Source of the DNA: an uncultured Coriobacteriaceae bacterium
GTDB taxonomy: Bacteria > Actinomycetota > Coriobacteriia > Coriobacteriales > Atopobiaceae
NCBI GenBank assembly: GCA_902791035.1
Contig: CADAUA010000001.1
Location: 372,001-436,000 of the forward strand
Direction of reading: 5' to 3'
Length of the DNA: 64,000 bases
The number at the start of each line of letters is the position of its first letter. Position 1 is the stretch's first letter. The translations under genes were made by a program, and so were the position numbers. The notes beneath the pieces are model-generated. The model worked only from the letters and a program-made list of their open reading frames with translations, had not been told where the DNA came from and ran no database searches. This document shows positions 41,680 to 49,634 of the stretch, piece after piece.

Positions 41680-41743
41680 GGGCGGCAGGGGGTACTCCCC
41701 TAGCGCCCGGTACCGGGCGGCAAGGGAGTACCCCCCGCTGCCC
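41680..41743. repeat. Nested palindrome, GGGGGTACTCCCC core (family C, copy 6)
   Basis: Begins GGGCGGCAGGGGGTACTCCC at 41680 and ends CGCTGCCC at 41743, with the centre at CGGTACCG. Arms are imperfect. It lies between EIIA and the ROK gene, both on the plus strand. Confidence 0.75.
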
Positions 41744-41761
41744 ACCGGAAGGAGAGGGATC

Positions 41762-42634
41762 ATGAGGCGGATTGGCATCGACATCGGCGGAACGCAGCTG
41801 CGCGTGGCCACCTTCGAGGAGGACGGCGCCCTCGTGACAAAGGCATCCATGCCCAACGACCACACGAAGGGACCTGCGGAGAACCTCGAGCGCCTGGCCT
41901 GTGCGATCGAGGGGTTCGGCATCGACTACGAGGGCGTGGGCATAGGCTGCCCGGGTCCCTTGGACTTCTCGCTGGGACGCATCCTCAACCCGCCTAACCT
42001 GCCCGGTTGGGAGGGCTTCGACATCGTGAGGTGGTTCGAGGACAGGCTGGGCTGCCGTGCGGTCCTCAACAACGACGCCAACGTCGCGGGCCTTGCGGAG
42101 GCACGTCTGGGGGCAGGCCGCGGGCTGGGTTCCGTGGTCTACCTCACGGTCTCCACGGGCGTGGGCGCGGCCTACGTGCTGGACGGTCACATAGTGGGAG
42201 GCGCCCACTCCTGCGCGGCCGAGGTCTTCAACATGGTGGTGGTCGATCGTCCCTCCGTGCGGCTCGGCATGAACGGCGGCGCACTCGAGGACCAGGCCTC
42301 GGGGACGGCCATCGGTCGCATGGCGAGCGAGCGGCTGGGCATGCCGGTGGATGCTGCGCAGGTCTTTGCCCTCAGGCGCGAGGGCAACGAGGTAGCCTGC
42401 GCGGTGGTCGATGATGCTGCGACCATGTTGGCGCGTGGCGTGTGCAACATCTCCTGCGTGGTGGACCCAGACATCTTCGTGTTCGGCGGGTCGGTGGCGC
42501 TCTACAACCCGGACTTCGTGGACCTGGTGCACAAGAAGGCCCGCGACCTCGTGCTGAACCCCGACACGCTGACCTTCGCACTGGCGGAATGCGGCGGGGA
42601 CGCCGGCCTCATGGGTGCCGCTTTGCTGGTGTAA
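41762..42634 (+). CDS. ROK-family sugar kinase without the zinc motif
   Basis: 290 residues. N-terminal phosphate loop GIDIGGTQLRVA, catalytic Asp in LNNDANVAGLAEA and the glycine-rich STGVGAAYV loop mark a ROK kinase. The usual GEIGH zinc ligand segment is AEVFNM here and the CxCGxxGC cysteines are absent, the region running directly into ALEDQASG. It may phosphorylate glucose or a beta-glucoside released by the preceding operon. GGAGAGGG precedes ATG 41762. The TAA stop overlaps the edge of a palindrome. Confidence 0.82.
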   Translation: MRRIGIDIGGTQLRVATFEEDGALVTKASMPNDHTKGPAENLERLACAIEGFGIDYEGVGIGCPGPLDFSLGRILNPPNLPGWEGFDIVRWFEDRLGCRAVLNNDANVAGLAEARLGAGRGLGSVVYLTVSTGVGAAYVLDGHIVGGAHSCAAEVFNMVVVDRPSVRLGMNGGALEDQASGTAIGRMASERLGMPVDAAQVFALRREGNEVACAVVDDAATMLARGVCNISCVVDPDIFVFGGSVALYNPDFVDLVHKKARDLVLNPDTLTFALAECGGDAGLMGAALLV

Positions 42635-42694
42635 AACGCAGGGGGTACTCCCCCGTGTTTGCGAGCAAACACGGGGGAGTACCCCCTGCGTTTT
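42633..42694. repeat. Perfect 30-bp inverted repeat (family C, copy 7)
   Basis: Arms 42633-42662 and 42665-42694 match perfectly around two bases, each with a GGGGGTACTCCCCC core. The first arm starts within the ROK stop codon and the second ends TTTT(T), so it can act as an intrinsic terminator; on the other strand it also ends in TTTT before the ROK gene. It lies between converging genes. Confidence 0.88.
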
Positions 42695-42706
42695 TCCCGG
42701 TATCTG

Positions 42707-43702
42707 CTACTTTCCCAGCGGCGGCATGGGCTTCCAGCTGGGGTCGTGCAGGATCCACCGCGACTCACGCCAGCCGGCGCCCAGCTGCCTCATGCTGGCG
42801 CCAAAGTGCCCGCGGTCCACCACTGCCAGGCGGACCATCTCCTTGGCAAAGGTCAGGACCGTGCCCAGCCCGTAGGCCACGGGATTGAAGTCCCCGTACT
42901 CCATCTCGTAGCGCGCGATGTAGCCGCGGTTGCGCGTGATGTGGAAGCGCGTCATGTCGCTCGTGGAGTTGAGCTGGCGCACGCTTCCCACCTGGGCGTT
43001 GGGCACCTCGCGCATGCGGGTGAGCACGTAGTCGCGCACGTAGATGGGCCGGCAGACCTTGCTGGCCAGATAGCCGTAGAGGGCGTCGTCGAAGTAGATG
43101 AAGAAGCGCGGGTCGGGCAGGCCCACCTGCTGGGGTATCCGCCGCGAGAAGAACCCGCCCTCGAAGCACATGGCATTGCAGTAGCGCCAGTCCTGTCCCT
43201 CCGGGAAGTCCGCCTTGCCAAAGGGATCGTAGATGGCAAAGGGCACCGAGAAGTGCCACTGCCAGTAGAAGTGGCCGCCGTCCGTGTCGTGCCGCTGGCC
43301 CTGGATGGCGTCGGACTTGTCGCACCACTTGGCCAGACGCGCCAGACCCTCGGGTTCCACGGCCACGTCGTCGTCCATGACCCAGAACCACTCGGCACCC
43401 AGGTCGTAGGCCACGCGCACGCCCTCCGAGAAGCCCCCGGAGCCTCCGGTGTTCTGACTCATGGGATGGTAGACCACGCGCGTCGTGCCACCCGCCGCGT
43501 CCGGGTCGTCCGTCGTGTCGCCCCAGAGGTCCCGCACGCGCTCGGCGAAGGCGGCCACCAGCGCCGCGGTCTTCTCGCTGTTCTCGTTGTCCACCACCAC
43601 GACGCGCCACGGCGCCACCGTGAGCTCGCAGATGGAGTCGAAGAGCCCCTGGAGCAGCCCCTGGCGCTTGTAGGTGACTATGACGATCGCGGGCCGCCTC
43701 AT
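42707..43702 (-). CDS. GT2 glycosyltransferase, galactofuranosyltransferase-like
   Basis: 331-residue cytoplasmic or membrane-associated transferase building a cell-surface glycan. N-terminal GT-A fold with VIVTYKR, the QNTGGSGGFSEG loop typical of GlfT-like proteins and the metal-binding DDD at 110-112 (WVMDDDVAVEP); a second Asp pair, YFDDALYG, lies in the acceptor region. GAGGAGGG precedes ATG 43702. It is divergent from another GT2 gene. Donor sugar is inferred from family resemblance only. Confidence 0.82.
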   Translation of the reverse strand: MRRPAIVIVTYKRQGLLQGLFDSICELTVAPWRVVVVDNENSEKTAALVAAFAERVRDLWGDTTDDPDAAGGTTRVVYHPMSQNTGGSGGFSEGVRVAYDLGAEWFWVMDDDVAVEPEGLARLAKWCDKSDAIQGQRHDTDGGHFYWQWHFSVPFAIYDPFGKADFPEGQDWRYCNAMCFEGGFFSRRIPQQVGLPDPRFFIYFDDALYGYLASKVCRPIYVRDYVLTRMREVPNAQVGSVRQLNSTSDMTRFHITRNRGYIARYEMEYGDFNPVAYGLGTVLTFAKEMVRLAVVDRGHFGASMRQLGAGWRESRWILHDPSWKPMPPLGK

Positions 43703-43756
43703 GGCCGTCCCTCCTCGCGTGGTTGTGGATGTGCGGGTGTCGTAGCGCTGCCTTGC

Positions 43757-43762
43757 TATTAT
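43757..43762 (+). promoter_or_regulatory. Possible -10 box for the rightward GT2 gene
   Basis: TATTAT, 43 bases before ATG 43806, in a short AT-rich patch of the divergent intergenic region. Confidence 0.4.
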
Positions 43763-43805
43763 AGGGTACGGTTCCGAGGGCCTCGGGCCCGCGACGGGAG
43801 GGCAC

Positions 43806-44927
43806 ATGAGCAGCACGAGCACACAGCAGGACCGCCGGTCGAACGTGGTGTCCGTCGTGGTCCCCACCTACAACCAGGAGCCCTACCTGGACCAGTGCCT
43901 TGCCAGCATCGAGGCCCAGACCTGGCCCGGCCTCGAGGTCATCGTGGTCAACGACGGCTCCACGGACGCCTCGTCCCAGATCGCGCATGCCCATGCCGCG
44001 GCCGACGCCCGCATCACGGTGATCGACAAGCCCAACGAGGGCTACGGGGCCTCCTGCAACCGGGGCATCGAGGCCGCAACGGGCGAGTGGCTGGCCATCG
44101 TGGAGCCAGACGACTACCTGGAGCCCCTCATGTACCGCATGCTGGTGGAGCATGCGGCGGCGCTTGCCACCCCGCCCGACGTCGTGCGCTGCGCCTATTG
44201 GCGGGTCTTCGACGACCCCCAGGCCCCGGACGGCGAGCGGCGCGTGACCTGCGCCTACGCGGGACGCGTCCACCCCGCGAGCGAGCCCTTCCCTGTGGGC
44301 GACGCCACGCAGCTCCTGGTGCACCATCCCTCGGTATGGGCCGGCATCTACCGTCGTGCGTACTTGGACGACAAGGGCATCCGCCTCCTGCCCATCCCCG
44401 GCGCAGGCTGGGCCGACAACCCCTTCATGGTGGCCACCCTCTGCCAGACGGACCGCATCGCCTACGTGGACGAGCCCCTCTACTGCTATCGCGAGAACGG
44501 CTTCCAGGAGACGCTGGACTTCGCGCGCAAGAACCCCCTCGTGCCGCTCGCCCGCTGGCAGGACATGATGGATGCCGCCGACGCGGCTGGCGTGAGCGAC
44601 CTGCGCGTGCTCTCGGCCCTCTACCTTCGCGGCATCAACTATTGCCGCGTGAGCGTGGATGCGGTTGGAATGGACGCCCCCGGCGTGACCGAGGCCGTGC
44701 GCGGGGTCTGCGCCCGCATGGACCCGGAGGTCCTTCTTGCCGACAAGCGCGTGACGCCGGATGACAAGGACCTCTTCTGCCGGGTCCTTGGCCTGCCCGA
44801 GCCGCGGCAGGACCGCTTGGGGCATGCGGCCTATCTGCTTGGCGAGGGCGTCTATAGGCTGCGGTCGAACGGCCTGCGCGAGACCGTCCGCACCGTGGCG
44901 GCCCGATTGGGCGGCCGCAAGGCCTAG
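43806..44927 (+). CDS. GT2 family glycosyltransferase
   Basis: 373 residues. GT-A nucleotide-binding region VVVPTYNQEPYLDQCLASI, then VVNDGSTD and the metal/donor motif EPDDYLE at 100-106, as in capsule and teichoic-acid glycosyltransferases. The C-terminal half is a helical region without membrane segments. It converges with the next GT2 gene over a 78-base gap with only a short GGCAGC/GCTGCC hairpin. Probably part of the same surface-glycan set; substrate unknown. Confidence 0.85.
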   Translation: MSSTSTQQDRRSNVVSVVVPTYNQEPYLDQCLASIEAQTWPGLEVIVVNDGSTDASSQIAHAHAAADARITVIDKPNEGYGASCNRGIEAATGEWLAIVEPDDYLEPLMYRMLVEHAAALATPPDVVRCAYWRVFDDPQAPDGERRVTCAYAGRVHPASEPFPVGDATQLLVHHPSVWAGIYRRAYLDDKGIRLLPIPGAGWADNPFMVATLCQTDRIAYVDEPLYCYRENGFQETLDFARKNPLVPLARWQDMMDAADAAGVSDLRVLSALYLRGINYCRVSVDAVGMDAPGVTEAVRGVCARMDPEVLLADKRVTPDDKDLFCRVLGLPEPRQDRLGHAAYLLGEGVYRLRSNGLRETVRTVAARLGGRKA

Positions 44928-45005
44928 GTGCCGCGCGGCAGCCGGGAGCTGGGTGAGCTGCCTGGCGAGCCACTAGCCCGCCCTCATGACCGCCCCGTCC
45001 CTGCC

Positions 45006-46070
45006 CTACACGACCTCGTCGGGCGTCAGGCGGTCCTGGGGCCGCATGAAGAGCGACGCCAGCCGCGCCTGCCCGTACGCGAGCCGTGCGTTGCCCTGGC
45101 GTATGGTCGACAGCATGGCCCGCGAGAGCACGTCGCGCGGCCGCACCACGCTGGCAGCCAGCTTGGCTTGGTCGTTGTCGATCATGGATGCGACGATGCT
45201 CGTGCGCTCGTCGGCGGTCAGGCCGTTCCGGGAGGCGCTCACCGACTCTATGCACGAGACGAGGCGCTCAAGGTAGCGTCGTTGCAGCATCTCCATGCTG
45301 GCCGCGTCGCCGCCCATGCCCCAATGCGCGTAGAGCTCGGACAGGCAGGCGTGCTCGTCCTCCAGGTCGCGGAAGCCACCGTCCAGCCACTGCGGGCTCC
45401 CCACCATGCGCACCACGTGGTAGCGCACGTCCGCCAGGATCCCCACACGCTCCACGTCCTGCAGGTAGTCCACCACGAAGTCATGGCCGTTCACGGCATG
45501 CCCGCCGAAGGAGAGGCCCAGGCGCTGGATGCGGTCCAGACGATAGAGCTTGGCCCCCACGGGGAGAAGGACCGAGTCGTCGAAGAGCCGCCAGGCGTCG
45601 GAACGGAAGTCGTGCTGGGTGGGATACACGTGCGTGGGGGCCGAGAGGGTCACGCTGGCCTCCCGGTCTGAGTCGGGCCGGCGCACCGAGAGGGTAAGGC
45701 CCGACACCACGAGCTCGAGGTTGCCCGCCTCCGCCATGGACACGAGCGATGCCAGCATGGGAGCCTCGCACCAGCCATCGGCATCGAGGAGGAGCAGGTA
45801 GGTGCCCGTCGCACGGGCGATCGCCAGGTTCATGGCCGCACGGCGGTCCCTGCTGGCGGAGTGGACGACGCTCATGCGCACGTCGCGGTCGGCCAGGGAG
45901 TCCAGCATGCGTGCCGTGCCGTCGGTGGAACCCGCGTCCACCACCACGAGCTCATAGGCCCTGTGGGTCTGGTTCTGGATGCTCTCTACCGCCCGCCGCA
46001 CCGTGGACCTGCAGTCCTGCGCCACCATGACGACAGAGACGACCGATCCTGCGCACGAGCCCACTGGCAT
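45006..46070 (-). CDS. GT2 family glycosyltransferase
   Basis: 354 residues with a GT-A domain (VSVVMVAQDCRSTVRRAVES, VVDAGSTDGT) and DAD at 96-98 in LLLLDADGWCE. The C-terminal half is helical, with several Met/Arg-rich helices, and has no membrane segment. ATG 46070 follows GGAAGGGGAG; a TTG eleven codons upstream keeps the frame open but is less likely. Its 175-base upstream gap contains only an AT-richer patch that may hold its promoter. Confidence 0.83.
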   Translation of the reverse strand: MPVGSCAGSVVSVVMVAQDCRSTVRRAVESIQNQTHRAYELVVVDAGSTDGTARMLDSLADRDVRMSVVHSASRDRRAAMNLAIARATGTYLLLLDADGWCEAPMLASLVSMAEAGNLELVVSGLTLSVRRPDSDREASVTLSAPTHVYPTQHDFRSDAWRLFDDSVLLPVGAKLYRLDRIQRLGLSFGGHAVNGHDFVVDYLQDVERVGILADVRYHVVRMVGSPQWLDGGFRDLEDEHACLSELYAHWGMGGDAASMEMLQRRYLERLVSCIESVSASRNGLTADERTSIVASMIDNDQAKLAASVVRPRDVLSRAMLSTIRQGNARLAYGQARLASLFMRPQDRLTPDEVV

Positions 46071-46245
46071 CCCCAACTCCCCTTCCTCGGACCGAGCCTC
46101 CAAGGCGAAACACGGTTTAGGGTATCAGCCGTTTTTGCAGACTCTGCGACGATGCAGGCGGCACCGGCAACTTCAGCCAATCAACACGCGCGACCGGTCG
46201 GGTATTCCCTGCGAGCGGTAAGGCAAGTGCGCGGCGGCACGGTCG

Positions 46246-47025
46246 CTACTGGGCAGCCACCAACGTACCCAGCGTCACGCCGAGAGACACCGCATCCACC
46301 ACCACTCCCGTAGCGCCGGAACCATCGGCTGCGGCCACCGTCTCCTCCGCGAGGGGCACGTCCACACGCGCGAGCGTGGCCACGCCACCGGCAGCCTGGA
46401 GCTTCTCCCCAAGGCCAAAGAGGTCGTCCGCCCCCATGTCGGTCTGCATGGCCGAGAGCAGGTCGGCCGCCTGCCTCACCAGGGCCGTCATGCCCTCGCC
46501 CTGAAGCCCGGCGATGCGGTCCCACACGTCCTCGGTCGACACGATCACGTGCGAGACGGGGATGTTGGTCGCGGAGGCAAGAGGCGCCACGCAGGCAGCC
46601 CCGCCCTTTGCCGAGAAGAGCGTGGCCAGCGTGTGGGTCACACCGTCAGACGTGCTCACAGACACGCTCGTGGGCAACGTGACGATGCTGCCCGTACCGG
46701 CGTCCGTGTCTATGACCAGCAGCTCGGCGGACGTGAGGGTGGAGGCGTCAGTGGGGTCCGCGCCCAGCAGGAGGACGGTCGTGTAGTTGTGGCCCGAGGG
46801 GACATAGGTGCTGTCGGGCACGGTGGCCGAGGTCTGTGCGGCCACGGCGTCCTCGAGGTCGCTCTCCTCGAGGCGCTCCTCGAGCTGGACGCGCTCCCAG
46901 GTGGCATGGACCACAAGGCCCGTGACCACTGCGACCACCAGCACGACCAGAAGGCCCAGCAGATTGCGGTGGGGCCTCTCCTTGGGGACGTCCGTCCGCT
47001 CGAAGCGTTCGCGCCTGCGTGCCAT
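46246..47025 (-). CDS. Membrane-anchored LCP-like protein, degenerate
   Basis: 259 residues: a short basic cytoplasmic tail, one membrane segment (about 22-40), a coiled stretch (44-60) and an extracellular domain. The domain opens YTTVLLLGADPTDASTLTSAELLVIDTD-like sequence (80-107) followed by SIVTLPTSVSV, which has the layout of the LytR-CpsA-Psr fold (LLLGsDsR...SDtmmlv...isIPRD), but the catalytic Arg/Asp residues are replaced. It could be an inactive LCP paralogue or an accessory protein for attaching glycans made by neighbouring transferases. GGGGAGGAG precedes ATG 47025. Confidence 0.6.
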   Translation of the reverse strand: MARRRERFERTDVPKERPHRNLLGLLVVLVVAVVTGLVVHATWERVQLEERLEESDLEDAVAAQTSATVPDSTYVPSGHNYTTVLLLGADPTDASTLTSAELLVIDTDAGTGSIVTLPTSVSVSTSDGVTHTLATLFSAKGGAACVAPLASATNIPVSHVIVSTEDVWDRIAGLQGEGMTALVRQAADLLSAMQTDMGADDLFGLGEKLQAAGGVATLARVDVPLAEETVAAADGSGATGVVVDAVSLGVTLGTLVAAQ

Positions 47026-47089
47026 GCCTGCTCCTCCCCAACGCGTCCAGTACCCGGCAGCTTCCGGGATGCGAACAGAAGATTTATAC

Positions 47090-48079
47090 CTAGAAGATGA
47101 TACCCGATGCTCCTATGACGAGCCCAACGGCGACGCCCACCACCAGCACGCACGCGGTGACGGCCAGGTTCTGGCGGACGTCGGTGTTCGTGCGGTAGAG
47201 GACGAGAAGGCCCACGCCGCCCGAGCTCAGGAGGCCAGCCATCATGGGCCCAGCCGCAAGGGTGCCGTCTAGGTAGAGCTGGCTCAGCACGACGGAGGCC
47301 CCGCAGTTGGGGATGAGCCCCACGAGGGCTGCGAGGGCGGTCGCGCGCACGGGATGGCGGCCCAGGAAGGCGGCTATGGCGTCCTGGCCCGTGAGGCCGA
47401 TGAGAAGGCCAAAGGCCAGCGTCACGGCAAAGATGAAGCCCGTGACCTGCAGGGTATGGACAAGCGCGGAACGGACGATGGCACCGTGGCCATGGTGGTG
47501 GTGATGGGCGTGGGAGTGGCCGTTGTGGGAGTTCGGGCCCGAGGGCCTTGTCTGTGCGTCGACAGACGGGTCCTCGTAGCTCTCGTCGCCGTCGTCCTCG
47601 TCGTCCTCGTCGCAGTGGCAGTGGGCCCGCTCGCAGAGCTCGTGGATGTGGGTGTGGCCGTCGCCCGTGCGATGCACCGCCCTCATGAGGGCATCTACCA
47701 GAAAGCCCGTCGCCATGCCCACCAGGACCTTGACGGCGAGGATGACCAGCATCCGGCCGGGAGCCACCTGGTTTGCCACGAAGACGGGGATCATCTCGTC
47801 GGACGTGGCCAAGATTACGGCCACCAGGGTACCCACCGTGACCACGCGGCCTGCATAGAGCGTGGCCGCCATCGCAGAGAAGCCACACTGCGGAAGCGCG
47901 CCGAGCAGGGCACCGATCAGGGGACCCAGGCGACCGCTGCGGGCCACGGCCTTCTGCACGTGGCCCTCGGTCGAGTGCTCTATAGCCTCCATGGCCAGGT
48001 AGGTCACAAACAGGAAGGGCACGAGCTCGAGGGTGTCCTTCACGCTGTCGATCAGTGCGTCGACGATGATGTCTTCCAA
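47090..48079 (-). CDS. 10-TM heavy-metal permease (ArsP_2 / putative manganese transporter family)
   Basis: 329-residue polytopic membrane protein with two homologous halves, each carrying a Pro-x-Cys-Gly motif (ALPQCGFSAMA and LIPNCGASVVL). Between the halves is a cytoplasmic or external loop unusually rich in metal ligands: CERAHCHCDEDDEDDGDE, then SHNGHSHAHHHHHGHG. TTG 48079 is proposed as start because AGGAGG lies four bases before it; a TTG ten codons upstream is less likely. It probably exports or imports a transition metal; the ion is unknown. Confidence 0.78.
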   Translation of the reverse strand: MEDIIVDALIDSVKDTLELVPFLFVTYLAMEAIEHSTEGHVQKAVARSGRLGPLIGALLGALPQCGFSAMAATLYAGRVVTVGTLVAVILATSDEMIPVFVANQVAPGRMLVILAVKVLVGMATGFLVDALMRAVHRTGDGHTHIHELCERAHCHCDEDDEDDGDESYEDPSVDAQTRPSGPNSHNGHSHAHHHHHGHGAIVRSALVHTLQVTGFIFAVTLAFGLLIGLTGQDAIAAFLGRHPVRATALAALVGLIPNCGASVVLSQLYLDGTLAAGPMMAGLLSSGGVGLLVLYRTNTDVRQNLAVTACVLVVGVAVGLVIGASGIIF

Positions 48080-48111
48080 GCTTCCTCCTACCGAGCAGGT
48101 GCGTGGCAAAA

Positions 48112-48154
48112 CGTGACAGAGGGTCAGACCCCGCGTGACAGAGGGTCAGACCCC
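48112..48154. repeat. Tandem GTGACAGAGGGTCAGACCCC repeat overlapping the truA stop
   Basis: Two copies, 48112 and 48134 (22-bp period). The second contains, on the minus strand, GGGGGTCTGACCC, whose TGA is the truA stop codon. Confidence 0.8.
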
Positions 48155-48955
48155 CTGCCAGGGGATCAGAGCATCTTGGGGGTACTCTACCCCAACGAAG
48201 ACAAGGCCCTTGGCGGGGGCGCAGGGACCCGCCGCCTTCCTGTCGCGTGCCGCCAGCACCTTCGAGATCCACCCAGGCTCGCGATGGCCGCGTCCCACCT
48301 CCACGAGCGTCCCCGCCATGGTGCGGACCATGTTGTGGAGGAAGGCGTTGCCCGCCACGTCGATTGCCACCAGGGGCTCGCCGGCCTCCTCCACCTCGCG
48401 CACCACCACGGACTCAACATAGCGGCTCGTGGGCTTGCCCTCGGCCGAGACCGCCTTGCAGAAGCTCTTGAAGTCGTGCTCCCCTACCAGCACCTGGGCC
48501 GCCTCAGCCATGGCAGCCACGTCGAGGTTGCCCCGGTACCACCAGGCATGGTCCCAAGCCAGCACGGGACGCGCCTCACCTACCGCGATCCGGTAGCGGT
48601 AGTGACGCATCTGGGCATCGAACCTCGCCGAGAAGCCCGCTGGCGCCTGGTAGAGCCCCCGAATCGAGATGTCGTCCGGCGTGAGGGCCACGAGCGAGCG
48701 AAGGAGGCGCCCACCGTCGAGCGCCAGCTCCTCGGTCGTGGCGGGCAGGCTCACGTACTGGGCCAGGGCGTGGACCCCCGCATCGGTCCGACCGGCGCAG
48801 GTAAGCTCCACCGAGCGCCGCAGGGCCGTCTCCAGCGCCCGCCTGAGCTCCCCTGCCACGGTACGCTGCCCAGGCTGCTCGGCAAAGCCGGCAAAATCCG
48901 CGCCCCGATATCCCAGCCGCACGACCATGGTGCCATCAAGAAGCTCCTCGTCCAT
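48146..48955 (-). CDS. truA: tRNA pseudouridine(38-40) synthase
   Basis: 269 residues. Catalytic Asp in the TruA motif CAGRTDAGVHALAQ; further family segments are FSARFDAQMRHYRYRI and GNAFLHNMVRTMAGTL. It follows rplQ on the same strand, the normal alpha-operon tail. GAGGAG precedes ATG 48955. The last residues (PWQGV) and the stop codon are formed by an inserted repeat, so the original C-terminus has been replaced or trimmed by a few residues. Confidence 0.95.
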   Translation of the reverse strand: MDEELLDGTMVVRLGYRGADFAGFAEQPGQRTVAGELRRALETALRRSVELTCAGRTDAGVHALAQYVSLPATTEELALDGGRLLRSLVALTPDDISIRGLYQAPAGFSARFDAQMRHYRYRIAVGEARPVLAWDHAWWYRGNLDVAAMAEAAQVLVGEHDFKSFCKAVSAEGKPTSRYVESVVVREVEEAGEPLVAIDVAGNAFLHNMVRTMAGTLVEVGRGHREPGWISKVLAARDRKAAGPCAPAKGLVFVGVEYPQDALIPWQGV

Positions 48956-48980
48956 GCGGACGACTCCTCACTGCGCCTCG

Positions 48981-49040
48981 CGGACACCAGGGGGTACTCC
49001 CCTTCTGCCCACCGGCACCAGGGGAGTACCCCCTGGTGCC
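48981..49040. repeat. Nested palindrome, GGGGGTACTCCCC core (family C, copy 8)
   Basis: CACCAGGGGGTACTCCCCT and its inverse form a perfect stem of about 19 bp. It lies between truA and rplQ, followed on the rplQ side by a terminator-like hairpin. Confidence 0.82.
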
Positions 49041-49050
49041 CATCTTACGA

Positions 49051-49079
49051 AGGGAGCCCCGGCACGCGGCCAGGGCTCC
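49051..49079 (-). terminator. Weak hairpin downstream of rplQ
   Basis: GGGAGCCC pairs with GGGCTCCC; on the minus strand it is followed by TTCGT, a poor T-run. It may reduce but not stop read-through into truA. Confidence 0.4.
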
Positions 49080-49107
49080 CAGGACTGCAACCTCTTTGAG
49101 GTCTTGC

Positions 49108-49602
49108 CTACTCGGCAGGGGCCTCAGCCGGCTCCTCGGCGGGAGCCTCCTCGGCAGCCGGCTCCTCCACGGGGGCCTCGGCGGGAGCGGGCTCCTCGAC
49201 CTTGGTCACCTTGGCGGCAGGCTTGGCCTTGGGGGTAACCGGCTCGGTCACGAGCTCCATCAGCACCATCTCGGCGCCGTCGCCCTTGCGGGGGCCGAGC
49301 TTCATGATGCGGGTGTAGCCACCCTGACGATCGGCCCACATGCCCTGCGCGGCCTTCTCGAAGATCTCGCGAACGAGGTCCTTGTCACCCAGGGCGGCGA
49401 TGGCCAGACGACGGCTGTGGATGTCGCCACGCTTGGCCCAGGTGATGATCTTGTCCACGTTGGGGCGGATGGCCTTGGCGCGAACGTCGATGGTCTTGAT
49501 TCGGTCGTTCTCAAAAAGGGCACGCACGAGGCTCTTCTTCATCGCCTTGGTGTGGGCGGCGTCGGTGCCGAGCTTCATGCCCCTCTTCTTGTTGTGCCTC
49601 AT
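49108..49602 (-). CDS. rplQ: Ribosomal protein bL17
   Basis: Large-subunit protein near the peptide exit. The N-terminal 120 residues are a complete L17 (MRHNKKRGMKLGTDAAHTKA). The last ~45 residues (after EPVTPKAKP) are a low-complexity Ala/Pro/Glu tail with repeated PAEE and EEPA, an extension also seen in other actinobacterial ribosomal proteins. Last ribosomal gene of the alpha operon. Confidence 0.97.
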   Translation of the reverse strand: MRHNKKRGMKLGTDAAHTKAMKKSLVRALFENDRIKTIDVRAKAIRPNVDKIITWAKRGDIHSRRLAIAALGDKDLVREIFEKAAQGMWADRQGGYTRIMKLGPRKGDGAEMVLMELVTEPVTPKAKPAAKVTKVEEPAPAEAPVEEPAAEEAPAEEPAEAPAE

Positions 49603-49634
49603 GGTTCGGATCTCCTATGTGTGTACGGGCGCGA

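Noticed and set aside
42765-44825. 686-codon open frame on the minus strand
   Set aside because: It runs antisense across one GT2 gene and out of frame across the other; only shadow composition is seen.
5772-49040. Family C palindromes simply as rho-independent terminators
   Set aside because: Only the copy at 42633 is followed by a T-run; one lies inside an operon, and two operons already have separate terminators immediately before their copy.
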